Shown here in pieces: positions 28,127 through 37,104 of a stretch of 64,000 nt of DNA. How positions within the stretch are numbered: position 1 is the first letter of the stretch; each line of letters starts with the position of its first letter. The notes under the pieces are model-generated. The model was not told the origin of the DNA, did no database searches, and was given only the letters and a program-made list of their open reading frames with translations. Made by a program: the position numbers and the translations under genes. The stretch is from JBEEJL01 sp043744215 (GTDB lineage: Bacteria > Pseudomonadota > Gammaproteobacteria > Burkholderiales > JBEEJL01): contig JAYTVC010000027.1 in assembly GCA_043744215.1 (NCBI GenBank), positions 1 to 64,000 on the forward strand, written 5' to 3'.

Positions 28127-29872
28127 CTACAACTTCATCATCTCCCGTATATATTTCGGTGCGATGGCGCCGAACGACAGCATCTGGTCGTGCATTTCTT
28201 TTAGCTTTGCTGTTCCGTGTTTGGCTTCGTAGTCGCGGCGCAGGTGGTTCATTTCGGTGTTGCCCACATAGTAGGTTGATAGTTGCGTGGCGGTGAGCAA
28301 AGCGCGCCGCCATTTTCCGGCGGCTTCGCGTTCTTCCTGGAAGCCTTCTTTGGTCATCAAGTCCATCGCTTCTTGTTCAGTCATGCTGCCGGCGTGGATT
28401 TTCTGGTCGATGATGGCGTTGATGATGAGGCGCAGGCGCATTTTGAGTTGAGTCATTTTGACCGGCGTGCCGCCGTAACCGGCATCAACCATCACCTGCT
28501 CGGCATAGGTGGCCCAGCCTTCGGCAAAGGTGCCGCTGTTGATAATGCGACGGACCAGCGTGGGCACTTTCGCTTTGTTGGCGACCACGCCTTGCACGTA
28601 ATGGCCGGGCATCGCTTCGTGAACGGTGAGTTCTTTCAACATGGAGTGGTTGTACTCGCGAAAGTAAGATTCCGTTTGCTGCGGCGACCAGTCTGCTGGA
28701 GCGGGTGAAATGGCGTAAAAAGTCGCGCCGTTTTTCTCCAGCGCGCCGGGTGCGTCGCAGTAAGCTACCGCGACACCGCGCTGAAATTCCGGCATGACGA
28801 TAATTTTGACCGGGTCGTTCGGCAGGCTGAGCAATTTTTTCGCACGGATGAAAGCGGTGGTCTCAGCCAGATCACGCTCTGCTTGCTTGACGACGCTGAG
28901 ATTATTCGGCGCGTCGTCGCCCAGTTTTTTCAGTACCGCGCGCATAACTTCTTTCGGGTCTGCGGGCACTTCTTTGCCTGCATACATTTGTTGATACAGC
29001 GGCAGCGCTGTCGCATACATTTTCGCTTGGGTCGCAATGAGATCCGCTTCGGCAAGACGCAATAATTCAGCGGGCGCAATGTCGGATTCCAATGCGTACC
29101 GCAGGCGCTGTGCGTAATGCTCGGCCCCCATGCGCGGATCGCGGGTGGATCGCGGCAGCAAATCTTCTTTCAGCCATTTGCCGTAATCTTCCAATGCAGC
29201 GATTGCCTTCGCCCGCGCCGCAGCGAGCTTGGATTTCATGGCAGGCGCAAATTTCAAATGAACATCGAGTTCGCTTTTCAAAAGCGAAATCGCCCCAGCA
29301 TTTTGTTGTATCGCCGTTTCGGTAAAGATTTTTGGCGGGTCTTTCAAGTTGGCTTTTGCTGCTGCCAGAAATGCAGGCACTGCTTCCATTCTCGATTTCA
29401 CCGCCAGCAGTCGCTTAGACAGCGGTGCATAATTGCGCGCCAGCAAAACGTAAATGCCATTCGCGGGGTTGTAGCCAAGGGGGTTCCACTCATGGTCTTT
29501 AATGACTTCGAGCGACAACAGGCTGCTCTCCAAATCGCCGCGCAAAATGCGTTGGTCAATGCTGTAGGCGGGCGACAGTTGCGCTGCCGAAATATTTTCC
29601 AGCGCAATTAGCGTATCGCGATACAACTGGATATCCGCGGCCACGCCCGTGAGCGACATATCGCTGCTGCGTGTATCGAAGCGGTGGTCGCCCAACTGCG
29701 TAGCCGTTTCAGGATGGCTCGCCAGATATTGCTCGAAATATTTTTGGGAAAGTGTTTCGAATTGTTTATCGGCGCTGATAGTCGCTTCGGCAAGCGCGAA
29801 ATTCGCTGCGAAAAAACTGAACAAAAAAAACATTGAGCGAAAATTAACGAGGGCTTTTATTGAGGGCGACAT
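28127..29872 (-). CDS. DUF885 family secreted metallopeptidase-like protein
   Basis: A 581-residue DUF885 protein with an N-terminal signal peptide (about 1-28). The zinc-type motif HEAMPGHYVQG, in the C-terminal half, is the family hallmark and is followed by a conserved Glu in AEGWATYAE. Family members are predicted zinc carboxypeptidase-like peptidases of periplasm or outer envelope; substrates are unknown. Its start could also be 13 codons downstream, giving a shorter signal. It has no evident operon partner. Confidence 0.85.
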   Translation of the reverse strand: MSPSIKALVNFRSMFFLFSFFAANFALAEATISADKQFETLSQKYFEQYLASHPETATQLGDHRFDTRSSDMSLTGVAADIQLYRDTLIALENISAAQLSPAYSIDQRILRGDLESSLLSLEVIKDHEWNPLGYNPANGIYVLLARNYAPLSKRLLAVKSRMEAVPAFLAAAKANLKDPPKIFTETAIQQNAGAISLLKSELDVHLKFAPAMKSKLAAARAKAIAALEDYGKWLKEDLLPRSTRDPRMGAEHYAQRLRYALESDIAPAELLRLAEADLIATQAKMYATALPLYQQMYAGKEVPADPKEVMRAVLKKLGDDAPNNLSVVKQAERDLAETTAFIRAKKLLSLPNDPVKIIVMPEFQRGVAVAYCDAPGALEKNGATFYAISPAPADWSPQQTESYFREYNHSMLKELTVHEAMPGHYVQGVVANKAKVPTLVRRIINSGTFAEGWATYAEQVMVDAGYGGTPVKMTQLKMRLRLIINAIIDQKIHAGSMTEQEAMDLMTKEGFQEEREAAGKWRRALLTATQLSTYYVGNTEMNHLRRDYEAKHGTAKLKEMHDQMLSFGAIAPKYIREMMKL

Positions 29873-29981
29873 GGATGGCCTGAATGTTAGGTTTGTACGG
29901 AATGATCAAACTGTTTAATTTGGGAACCTTGATAATGACGATTTTTGATTTGATTTTCGCAAAATATAAAAGCTAAATAAA

Positions 29982-30007
29982 TTCAATATAATCAATATAT
30001 TACGTAA
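29982..30007 (+). repeat. 26-bp A+T-rich dispersed element, copy 6
   Basis: Begins TTCAATATAATCAA and ends ATTACGTAA; contains AATCAATATATTA, an exact IHF consensus. Located upstream of the DUF885 gene (minus strand). Confidence 0.8.
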
Positions 30008-30079
30008 TTATTGTAAACTCTCCGTCCTAGACGTTTCACTGATTTCTATTTCAATCAAACTGTATCACGCGAAAAGAGC

Positions 30080-30110
30080 GCAGGTCAGGTTGCTGCTAGG
30101 CTACCTGACA
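30080..30110. repeat. REP of the RAYT-associated family (left of higBA)
   Basis: GCAGGTCAGGTTGC, short loop, then GGCTACCTGACA. Almost the same as the REP at 58281-58312 beside the transposase. Arms CAGGT and ACCTG pair imperfectly, as in REPs. Confidence 0.85.
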
Positions 30111-30169
30111 ATTTATTGGCCATCGTGTCAGGTGATGCAGAAATGCGGCGCTAATTGTATTTTTGCTTT

Positions 30170-30469
30170 TCAAGCCGCCAATTTCAAAGCCGGTATTTTT
30201 CCAATCTTCCCCTTCATCGCCCGCTCGGCTTGTCGTAAATCATACTGTGCCTGCATATTGATCCAGGTTTCCGGCCCGGTGCCTAACCATTTACCCAACC
30301 GCACGGCCATCTCGGCGCTCACGCCTGCCCTGCCATTTAGTACACGCGAAAGTGCTACTCGCGTCACACCGAGTGCATCTGCGGCATCAGTTACGGTTAT
30401 ATTTCCGTCGGTGAAAACACCGTCTTTCAATACTTCTCCCGGATGAGGAGGGTTATGCATTCTGGTCAT
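30170..30469 (-). CDS. higA: HigA antitoxin (HTH)
   Basis: A 99-residue HigA-type antitoxin: HPGEVLKDG start, XRE-like HTH (about 20-75, VTDAADALGVTRVALSRVLNG). It binds its own promoter and neutralises HigB. AGGAG lies upstream of the ATG, 9 nt after the higB stop, so toxin comes first, the usual HigBA order. C-terminus has the family pattern WINMQAQYDLRQAE. Confidence 0.93.
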   Translation of the reverse strand: MTRMHNPPHPGEVLKDGVFTDGNITVTDAADALGVTRVALSRVLNGRAGVSAEMAVRLGKWLGTGPETWINMQAQYDLRQAERAMKGKIGKIPALKLAA

Positions 30470-30478
30470 GATTTTCTC

Positions 30479-30757
30479 CTAATGATAATCCTGGTAATCA
30501 ACTAAAATGGCGTCCTGATTTTCAAATTTGAAAGTCAGCCGCCAGTTACCGTTAACTGATACTGACCAATAACCTGCCAAATTTCCGCCTAATTGATGAA
30601 GCTTCCAACCAGGCAAGTTCATGCCTTGTGGAGATGCTGATGCGTCGAGGGCGGCCAACTGTAAACGTAATCGATTTGCGTGAATCGCTTGTATGCCTTT
30701 TTTGGTGCCTGTGCGGAAAAAAGCTTCAAGGCCTTTATGCTGAAATGATTTGATCAT
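30479..30757 (-). CDS. higB: HigB toxin (RelE-like mRNA interferase)
   Basis: A 92-residue RelE/HigB-like toxin that cleaves mRNA on the ribosome. I start it at 30757 (MIKSFQHKGLEAFF), the family start; an upstream TTG start would overlap the promoter. Conserved residues LHQLGG-LAGYWSVSVNGNWRLTFKF fit HigB with its C-terminal RNA-binding strand. The start lacks a clear Shine-Dalgarno. Flanked by REPs on both sides of the module, and located far from any prophage-like gene. Confidence 0.92.
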   Translation of the reverse strand: MIKSFQHKGLEAFFRTGTKKGIQAIHANRLRLQLAALDASASPQGMNLPGWKLHQLGGNLAGYWSVSVNGNWRLTFKFENQDAILVDYQDYH

Positions 30758-30793
30758 ACTGCGCAGTGTATAGCGTAGCGTTACAGTGAGCAA
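30758..30793 (-). promoter_or_regulatory. Putative higBA promoter/operator
   Basis: A perfect palindrome ACTGCGCAGT (30758-30767) touches the higB ATG. On the minus strand TATACA and an upstream TTGCTC (15-bp spacer) look like a -10 and -35. HigA-type antitoxins bind palindromes at this position, so this is a likely autoregulatory site; not demonstrated. Confidence 0.5.
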
Positions 30794-30851
30794 GTCTGAT
30801 TAACATATCAATAAATACTCTAAAAAATCATATAGCTATATTAAGCCATCT

Positions 30852-30893
30852 TGTCAGGTTACGGCGCAAAGGACGCGCCGTAACCTGACCTAC
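30852..30893. repeat. REP of the RAYT-associated family (right of higBA)
   Basis: Near-perfect hairpin: GTCAGGTTACGGCGC (30853-30867) and GCGCCGTAACCTGAC (30875-30889), continuing with CTAC. With the copy at 30080 it brackets higBA. Confidence 0.85.
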
Positions 30894-30936
30894 GGGTTGG
30901 TGCCGCGCATTGTTTACTAAAACACTATTCGTTCGC

Positions 30937-31332
30937 CTATGGCTTTTCACTGATTTTAATTTCAATCGAACTGTACCAGGCGGAGAGAATATTAATGTCG
31001 TCATCGGTGAGCGGTTTTGCGATCACGGCCATGACTTCGTTTTGCCGTTTGCCGCTGCGATAGGCTTTGAGTTGTTCTTTCAAATAAATTTCCGGTTGGC
31101 CGACGAGATGCGGCGCGTTAGGCATTTGACTGTAACCGTTTTTGCCGTGGCAGACGGCGCATACGGCATCAGCTTTGGCGCGGCCTGCTGTGGCAGCGGG
31201 CGACATGGTTGTTTTTGCAGCTTCGGTTTTCGCAGCTTCGGCTTTCAAAGGCTCGGTTTGGGCGCAGGCGTTGAGTGATAATGTCAACAACGCCGATGCC
31301 ATCAGTGCAAAATTGATTTTACTGTTGCGCAT
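30937..31332 (-). CDS. c-type cytochrome lipoprotein
   Basis: A 131-residue monohaem cytochrome c. I start it at 31332, where GGAGGAAGC precedes the ATG; the longer reading lacks such a site. Signal ends LSLNACAQ, with Cys as probable lipid anchor. Haem motif CAVCHG at about residues 61-66 with a candidate Met ligand in NEVMAVIA near the C-terminus. It sits downstream of the sorbosone-dehydrogenase-like gene on the same strand, and may accept its electrons, but a terminator separates the two. Confidence 0.85.
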   Translation of the reverse strand: MRNSKINFALMASALLTLSLNACAQTEPLKAEAAKTEAAKTTMSPAATAGRAKADAVCAVCHGKNGYSQMPNAPHLVGQPEIYLKEQLKAYRSGKRQNEVMAVIAKPLTDDDINILSAWYSSIEIKISEKP

Positions 31333-31352
31333 GCTTCCTCCAATATTAAAAA

Positions 31353-31374
31353 AAACGGGGCCTTGCGGCCCCAT
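31353..31374 (-). terminator. Rho-independent terminator of the sorbosone-dehydrogenase-like gene
   Basis: Stem GGGGCC (31357-31362) and GGCCCC (31367-31372) with a GCAA loop read on the minus strand, followed by G and eight T residues. It lies 26 bp after the stop of the gene at 31398, so the cytochrome gene needs its own promoter or read-through. Confidence 0.85.
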
Positions 31375-31397
31375 TTATTTTCTACACACAAATATGA

Positions 31398-32690
31398 TTA
31401 CTCGCCGCTATACGTGACGCGATAAATTGCGCCGGCATAGTCGTCGGAAATCAACATCGAGCCGTCTTTCATTACCGCTACATCGACTGGCCGACCGCGG
31501 TACAAGCCGGTTTCACTGTCAAGGAAGCCGTCAGCGAAGACTTCAGATTTGTCAGCTGTGCCATCGCTCTTGACGGAAACGAAGTTGATCAGCCCGCCAC
31601 TTGCCTTGGTGCGGTTCCACGATCCGTGAGCGGCGACGAAGATGCCGCCCTGGTACTTGGCCGGGAACTGCTTGCCGTTGTAGAAGGTCATGCCGAGCTG
31701 TGCTTGATGAGCGGGAAATTCAATCTGCGGTTTCGTCCAGCTTGCTGGCGGGCTCATGCCTTTGAGATCAGGCGCTGCGGCCGTGCCGGCAATTTGCACG
31801 CTGTTGCCGTGAATGAACGGGTAACCGAAATGCTCGCCGGTTTTGCTGATGCGGTTCAACTCTCCCGGCGGCGTATCGTCGCCCATGCCGTCAGTCTGAT
31901 TATCAGTGAACCAGACGGACTTGTCTTTAGGATTGATGTCCATGCCGACCGGATTGCGCACACCTCGCGCCATTACTTCGCGTCCCGATCCATCGAAGGC
32001 GTTCAGCTTGACCATGCCGCCGATGCCCAACTGCTCGTACAGCGCCACTTTATCTTTAGGCTGCACGTTGTAGGGCTGGCCGAGTGTGATATGCACTTTG
32101 CCGTCGTTATCGACGCGGCAAGTACGCGCGCCGTGGTTGTAACTTTCTTCTTCCGGCGGAATCAGCTTGCCCTGCCCGACTACTTCGATCACAGCGACAT
32201 CCGGGCCTTCATAGAAAAATTCCGCAGCGGGGAAATTCAAGACGCGATTGTGTTCGGCCACGATGAGAAAACCGTCCTTGGTCCAGCACACGCCATTCGG
32301 ATTGCTGAAGTTCAAGCTGGGGGCGAAGCTCTTCACTTCGGTCGCCGCGTCGCCCGAGTTGCGGTTGGTCACCGCCCAGACTGTCGTCTTGCGCGTGCCG
32401 ACAAACAACATATTGGTCGAAGGCGCGATCGCCATGTGGCGCGCATCAGGAACAATTGCGTACAAGTTAATTTTGAAGCCAGGCGGGAGCTTGACCTTTT
32501 TCAGATTTTCGCGAATCTGATCGGCGTTCTTTCCCGTCTGCGGCACCAACGGGATATTCAGGTCGGTAGTAGCGACCTTCATCTGTTTCAGTTTTTCGAG
32601 GTTTTGCTGCGCCAATGCCGGCAACGCTGCTGCCAACAACATCGCGCCAAACAAGGCTTTCGTTTTGAAACCTCTTTTTGTCATGCTCAT
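31398..32690 (-). CDS. PQQ-dependent sugar/sorbosone dehydrogenase family protein
   Basis: A 430-residue exported beta-propeller protein with a signal peptide of about 28 residues (cleavage after ALA). Repeats such as GVCWTKDGFLIVAEHNRV, GVRNPVGMDINPKD, IFVAAHGSWNRTKASGG and PVDVAVMKDGSMLISDDYAGAIYRV are typical of the soluble aldose/L-sorbosone dehydrogenase family, which binds PQQ. It would oxidise a sugar or aldehyde in the periplasm and pass electrons to cytochrome c. Substrate unknown; no PQQ biosynthesis genes are in this window. Confidence 0.83.
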   Translation of the reverse strand: MSMTKRGFKTKALFGAMLLAAALPALAQQNLEKLKQMKVATTDLNIPLVPQTGKNADQIRENLKKVKLPPGFKINLYAIVPDARHMAIAPSTNMLFVGTRKTTVWAVTNRNSGDAATEVKSFAPSLNFSNPNGVCWTKDGFLIVAEHNRVLNFPAAEFFYEGPDVAVIEVVGQGKLIPPEEESYNHGARTCRVDNDGKVHITLGQPYNVQPKDKVALYEQLGIGGMVKLNAFDGSGREVMARGVRNPVGMDINPKDKSVWFTDNQTDGMGDDTPPGELNRISKTGEHFGYPFIHGNSVQIAGTAAAPDLKGMSPPASWTKPQIEFPAHQAQLGMTFYNGKQFPAKYQGGIFVAAHGSWNRTKASGGLINFVSVKSDGTADKSEVFADGFLDSETGLYRGRPVDVAVMKDGSMLISDDYAGAIYRVTYSGE

Positions 32691-32995
32691 TTTGAATCCT
32701 CCAGATTTATATTTAGATTAAACATCACTTGGATTAAACATCAAACACAAACATACGCACACAAAACAAACAGAACATTCACTACATTTTCACCGACTTT
32801 CATACACTCTAAATAGTTCTAGAACAGGTATAAGCACATTACAAGCCAATTTAGCGTTATATTTACTTGCTCAAAACGATCAGGGAAAAAACCAAAGAAA
32901 ACAACGCATTGGCGCGCAGAGGAAACTGTAGAGAAGTGGAACAAATGGCTAAAGTATTAACGCGTCACAATAGCGCAACACTTTGAGACTGGTTG
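32691..32995. other. Gene-free A+T-rich region with 12-bp direct repeat
   Basis: 305 bp containing the promoter region of the minus-strand gene ending at 32690. GATTAAACATCA occurs twice, at 32716-32727 and 32732-32743, with a 4-bp spacer, just upstream of its start, which could be a regulator site. Nothing else recognised. Confidence 0.5.
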
Positions 32996-33772
32996 TTACT
33001 GGTGCGGAATACGCTTTATGAAATCAACCGTTGCAGTTAATACAGCATCTGCTTGGTCGCGGTGAGGCGTGTGCGCACAGCGTTCGAGTTTGAGTAACTC
33101 GACCTGCCCGCCCGATTGCGCTTTGATGGCGTCAATTTGCGCCATGGTGCCGTATTCATCATCCACGCCTTGAATAGCCAGCACCGGACATTTGATAGAT
33201 GGTAAATAATTTTCGATATTCCACGCACGGAAATCTTTGTGCAGCCAGATGTCGTTCCAGCCCCAGAAAGTTTTATCCGCGTCGGCGTGGTAGCGGCCGA
33301 GTTTTTTGCCAAGGTCGGTGGTGAGATAGGCTTGCTTCGCTGCTTCGATGCCAGCGATGCTGAGGTCTTCGACAAAACAATGCGGCGCTTCGAGGATCAA
33401 GGCTTGCACTGGCCACTTTGCCGCGCCGGCATGAATCAACGCAATCGAGCCGCCGTCGCTGTGGCCGAACAAAATCGGATTGACGATATTCAATTTACGC
33501 AAAAATTCCGGCAGCGCTTCGAGCGCTTCGCGGTGCATGTAATCGGTGTTGAACGATTCGCGTAATACGCTTGATTGGCCATAACCATAACGCGAATACA
33601 CCACGACGCGGCAGCCTGTAGCTTGCGCGACACGTTCAGGAAAATCTTTCCATAACGCAACGCAGCCCAAGCCTTCGTGCAAAAAAACTATTGTGGGGGT
33701 ATTTTGACCGCCAGAAAAAAACTCAATAAAATCAATGGCATATCCATTTACTTCAATTTGCTTATGCGGCAT
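32996..33772 (-). CDS. Alpha/beta hydrolase in the box transporter operon
   Basis: A 258-residue alpha/beta-hydrolase. The nucleophile is Ser105 in FGHSDGGS; an oxyanion region HEGLGCVALW and the C-terminal CAHTPHRDQ with the probable catalytic His are present. Its ATG overlaps the LivF-type stop by one base (TAATG), so it is coupled to the transporter. Box gene clusters of Azoarcus-type bacteria often include a hydrolase suggested to open lactones or remove dead-end CoA esters; that is the best guess here, and the substrate is unproven. Confidence 0.82.
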   Translation of the reverse strand: MPHKQIEVNGYAIDFIEFFSGGQNTPTIVFLHEGLGCVALWKDFPERVAQATGCRVVVYSRYGYGQSSVLRESFNTDYMHREALEALPEFLRKLNIVNPILFGHSDGGSIALIHAGAAKWPVQALILEAPHCFVEDLSIAGIEAAKQAYLTTDLGKKLGRYHADADKTFWGWNDIWLHKDFRAWNIENYLPSIKCPVLAIQGVDDEYGTMAQIDAIKAQSGGQVELLKLERCAHTPHRDQADAVLTATVDFIKRIPHQ

Positions 33773-34485
33773 TAAACGCCTAGATATTTTTCGTGCAGTT
33801 CAGGCTGGTTGCGTAAAGATTCACTGCTGCCGTCAAACACTACACGACCTTTTATCAACAACACATTGCGATCTGTTGCGGCGTTTACTGCGGCGAAATT
33901 TTTATCTACGATCACCGTGGAAATGCCGGAGGCGCGAATCACGCGGATGATGCGCCAGATTTCTTTGGCGATCAGCGGCGCGAGGCCTTCGGTGGCTTCG
34001 TCGAGAATCAGCAATTCAGGATTGGTCATCAGCGCGCGGCCGATGGTGAGCATTTGTTGCTCGCCGCCGGAAAGCTGCGCGCCGCCGTTATCCAACCGCT
34101 CGGACAAACGCGGAAAAGTTTCCATCACGCGATCGTAGGTCCATTCGCGTTTGCCGTTGATGCCAGCGCGTGCGGCCATCAACAAATTTTCGCGCACCGA
34201 TAAATTAGGGAAAATACCGCGCCCTTCCGGCACATAAGCGACACCCGCCTTGGCAATCTTGTGCGGCTCGGTGCGTGATACGTCTTTGCCAAGCAAAGTC
34301 ACCACTCCCTCGCGCCGTTCGACGAGGCCGAGCATGGATTTGATCAGCGTCGATTTGCCCATGCCATTACGACCCATCAAGCCGACTGCCTCGCCTTTAC
34401 CGATATGAAAATTTACGCCATGCAAAATATGGCTGTTGCCGTACCACGCGTTAAGATTTTCTGCGCCAAATAAAATCTCACTCAT
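33772..34485 (-). CDS. ABC transporter ATP-binding protein, LivF type (box cluster)
   Basis: A 237-residue ATPase with canonical Walker A GRNGMGKST, signature LSGGEQQML and a Walker B ending LLILDEATEGL. Started at 34485 (MSEILFGAENLNAWYG), overlapping the LivG-type gene by 8 bp. Together with its neighbours it would import benzoate or another aromatic acid, based on adjacency to bclA. Unlike the LivF-type subunit at 6366-7061 it keeps the Walker A lysine. Confidence 0.93.
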   Translation of the reverse strand: MSEILFGAENLNAWYGNSHILHGVNFHIGKGEAVGLMGRNGMGKSTLIKSMLGLVERREGVVTLLGKDVSRTEPHKIAKAGVAYVPEGRGIFPNLSVRENLLMAARAGINGKREWTYDRVMETFPRLSERLDNGGAQLSGGEQQMLTIGRALMTNPELLILDEATEGLAPLIAKEIWRIIRVIRASGISTVIVDKNFAAVNAATDRNVLLIKGRVVFDGSSESLRNQPELHEKYLGV

Positions 34486-35239
34486 GGTGGCTTTCCCCAG
34501 TCCCCAAATACGCTTCCTGCACTGCCACGCTGTTGCGAATTTGTTCTGGCGTGCCGCTTTCCAGCACTGTGCCATTCACCATCACTGTCATGGTATTGGC
34601 GAGGCTGAATACGGCGTCCATATCGTGCTCAATTAACAAAATGGCGTGCGTCGCGCGAAGTTTTTGCAGCAGCGCGACCATGCGCGTCGCTTCGTCCGAA
34701 CCCATGCCAGCGAGCGGTTCATCGAGCAACAACACTTGCGGATCAGTCGCCAATGACATGGCGATTTCGAGTTGGCGCTGCTCGCCGTGGCTTAACACGC
34801 CAGCATCGACCCGCGCGCGTTTTTCCAAACCAACCGTCGCCAATGCCTCGTGCGCGCGCGCTACCTGGTCGGCGTGGCCGCTCGCAGCACGCAGCCAGCT
34901 AAGCGGGCGCGGTGAGCGCGACTGTACCGCCATGCGACAATTTTCGAATGCGGTAAAGATGGGGAAAATATTGGTTTTCTGATAGCTTCGGCCGACGCCC
35001 ATGAGTGAAATTTTATCGCTGGATAATCCGGCGATATTTTTGCCGTGTAATAAAATTTCGCCGCTGGTCGGCGGCAAATCGCCGGATAACAAATTTGTCA
35101 GCGTCGATTTGCCTGCGCCATTCGGCCCGATGACGGCATGGATTTCCCCCAGGCGTAATGTCAGCGACACAGCGTTTACGGCGGTGAGGCCGCCGAAACT
35201 TTTAGTCAGCCCTTTAGTTTGTAACACCGCGTCAGTCAT
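34478..35239 (-). CDS. ABC transporter ATP-binding protein, LivG type (box cluster)
   Basis: A 253-residue ATPase starting at 35239 (MTDAVLQTKGLTKSFGG). Walker A GPNGAGKST, signature LSHGEQRQLEIA, Walker B VLLLDEPLAGM. It overlaps the LivM-type gene by 8 bp and the LivF-type gene by 8 bp. A longer upstream reading is inside the LivM gene and is rejected. Works as the second ATPase of the importer. Confidence 0.93.
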   Translation of the reverse strand: MTDAVLQTKGLTKSFGGLTAVNAVSLTLRLGEIHAVIGPNGAGKSTLTNLLSGDLPPTSGEILLHGKNIAGLSSDKISLMGVGRSYQKTNIFPIFTAFENCRMAVQSRSPRPLSWLRAASGHADQVARAHEALATVGLEKRARVDAGVLSHGEQRQLEIAMSLATDPQVLLLDEPLAGMGSDEATRMVALLQKLRATHAILLIEHDMDAVFSLANTMTVMVNGTVLESGTPEQIRNSVAVQEAYLGTGESHHE

Positions 35240-36197
35240 CTGTCGCCTCAACTTTCGGCTTCCGCTGCAACAGGCCGAGCAAACCATTTGGCAGGAACAT
35301 CACTACTGCGACGATGATCAAACCTAGATATAGCAGCCAGTGTTTGGTGAGTTGCGACAGCACTTCTTCCAACGCGAGCAGTGCAAATGCGCCGATTATC
35401 GCGCCGCTCATACTGCTGATGCCGCCTAGGATGACCATCATTAGGACTTCGCCGGATTTATGCCATGCCAGCATTTCCGGATTGACGAAACCGAACTGAC
35501 TGGCGGACAAATAACCGGCGAGACCCGCGACGGTGCCGGCGATAACAAAACACGCAAGCTTGTAACGGAACGTGTGAAAGCCGAGCGAGCGCATACGGTG
35601 CTCGTTGACCTTGATGCCGCGCAGCGCATGGCCGAATGTCGAGCGCAACATGAACATCAAGCCAACAAAAATCAACACCATGCAAACCAGCGCAAAGTAA
35701 TAAAAATGGATTTTATTTTCCAAGTTGAATGGCACGAAACTGCCAATCGCAGCGCTGGGTTTGAAGTAAATATATTTGCCATCCGAGCCGCCGACGTAGG
35801 GCGAATCATGAATGAAAAAATACAGCATTTGCGCAAACGCCAGCGTCGCCATAATGAAATATGCGCCACTGGTGCGCAACACTAGAAAGCCGATGACCAG
35901 CGCAGCCAATGCCGATACCAACAGCGCAAACGGCAAACTCCACCAGATGCTGGCGGCTGTTAACTCTGGAGACACAGACGCCAGCGCGTAACCCGCTACG
36001 CCGAAATATGCCGCATGGCCGAGGCTTACCAAGCCAGTGACGCCAACGAGCAAATTCAGGCTCATGGCAAAAATCGCCATGATGCACATTTTGGTGACGA
36101 ACTGGAGATAGAACGGCGTGGCGAATAATGGCAGGCACAACATGATTAACGCCAGCACGCCGATTAAACCGAACTTGATTATTTTTGTATTATTCAT
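35232..36197 (-). CDS. ABC transporter permease, LivM type (box cluster)
   Basis: A 321-residue multi-pass permease, normal length for LivM. SLNLLVGVTGLVSLGHAAYFG and EHRMRSLGFHTFRYKLACFVIAG are the family core segments. The C-terminal residues are short and polar, in contrast to the extended paralogue at 7800. Overlaps the LivG-type gene by 8 bp; 4 bp separate it from LivH-type. Forms the channel with LivH-type. Confidence 0.92.
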   Translation of the reverse strand: MNNTKIIKFGLIGVLALIMLCLPLFATPFYLQFVTKMCIMAIFAMSLNLLVGVTGLVSLGHAAYFGVAGYALASVSPELTAASIWWSLPFALLVSALAALVIGFLVLRTSGAYFIMATLAFAQMLYFFIHDSPYVGGSDGKYIYFKPSAAIGSFVPFNLENKIHFYYFALVCMVLIFVGLMFMLRSTFGHALRGIKVNEHRMRSLGFHTFRYKLACFVIAGTVAGLAGYLSASQFGFVNPEMLAWHKSGEVLMMVILGGISSMSGAIIGAFALLALEEVLSQLTKHWLLYLGLIIVAVVMFLPNGLLGLLQRKPKVEATDD

Positions 36198-36201
36198 TGG
36201 C

Positions 36202-37068
36202 TTATGTACGCTTGAACAAGCCTTCGGGCCGCCACAGCAGCACTACGGCCATGAGCAAATAAACGGCGATGCCCGCAAGCTGCGGCGCCAGCACTCTGCC
36301 GAAAGTATCGACCATACCAATTAGTAAAGCGGCGAAAAACGCGCCTTTGACGGAGCCGATGCCGCCGATTACCACGGCGACAAAACAAATAATGATCACC
36401 TGATTACCCATGCCGGGGAACACGGTGTTGACCGGCGCGGAAATCATGCCGGCGAAAGCGGCCAGCGCCACGCCTACGGCGAACACCAGCGCGAATAATC
36501 GGTTGATATCGATGCCCAGAGATTGCGTCATTTGCCGGTTGGATGCTCCGGCGCGGATGGTCATGCCGAGCCTGGTTTTTTGAATCAACCAGTACATGCC
36601 GAAAGCCACGGCAAGACACACGGCGGAAATAAACAAGCGATAAACCGGATAACTCAAATTTTCGCTTAGGGGAATGGAGTAATTCAGCAACGCGGGAATC
36701 GCCACGCTGTGCACATCGTTGCCAAATATGATGCTGCGCGCTTCTTCAAATATCAAAATCAAGCCGTAAGTGAACAACACTTGATCCAGATGATCGCGCT
36801 TGTATAAACGGTTGATGAAGATTTTTTCAATCGCATAACCGATCGCTATGGTCAGCGCTACGCCGACAATAATCGCCAGCCACAAATTGCCGATTTTTTC
36901 TGCGAAAAAATACGCCAGATAGGCGCCGATCATGTAAAAACTGCCATGCGCGAGATTGATCACGCCCATGATGCCGAAGATCAAGGTCAAGCCACTGGCG
37001 ACCAGAAATAGCAGCAAGCCTTGCTGGATGCCATTCAAAGCCTGAATCAAGAATGACGCGTAATCCAT
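36202..37068 (-). CDS. ABC transporter permease, LivH type (box cluster)
   Basis: A 288-residue multi-pass permease with GIQQGLLLFLVASGLTLIFG and INLAHGSFYMIGAY near the N-terminus and the loop SLGIDINRLFALVFAVGVALAAFAG. The ATG (37066-37068) is embedded in a degenerate copy of the A+T-rich element. A 151-bp gap with two hairpins separates it from the binding-protein gene upstream. Confidence 0.92.
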   Translation of the reverse strand: MDYASFLIQALNGIQQGLLLFLVASGLTLIFGIMGVINLAHGSFYMIGAYLAYFFAEKIGNLWLAIIVGVALTIAIGYAIEKIFINRLYKRDHLDQVLFTYGLILIFEEARSIIFGNDVHSVAIPALLNYSIPLSENLSYPVYRLFISAVCLAVAFGMYWLIQKTRLGMTIRAGASNRQMTQSLGIDINRLFALVFAVGVALAAFAGMISAPVNTVFPGMGNQVIIICFVAVVIGGIGSVKGAFFAALLIGMVDTFGRVLAPQLAGIAVYLLMAVVLLWRPEGLFKRT

Positions 37069-37081
37069 TGATTTTATTGAA
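37056..37081 (-). repeat. 26-bp A+T-rich dispersed element, degenerate copy at a start codon
   Basis: Read on the minus strand it begins TTCAATAAAATCAA and runs into the LivH-type start codon; AATCAATGGATTA is an exact IHF consensus. The 5' half is clearly element-like; the 3' half is coding, so chance similarity cannot be excluded. Confidence 0.45.
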
Positions 37082-37104
37082 TTATTTGTAGTTTATAAAA
37101 ATTA

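Larger units (their letters stand above)
29873..30169. other. Intergenic region with A+T element and REP
   Basis: 297 bp with no gene. It contains an A+T-rich dispersed element (29982-30007) and a REP (30080-30110), then a second partial TGTCAGGTG at 30126-30134, before the HigA stop. No promoter was identified. Confidence 0.6.
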
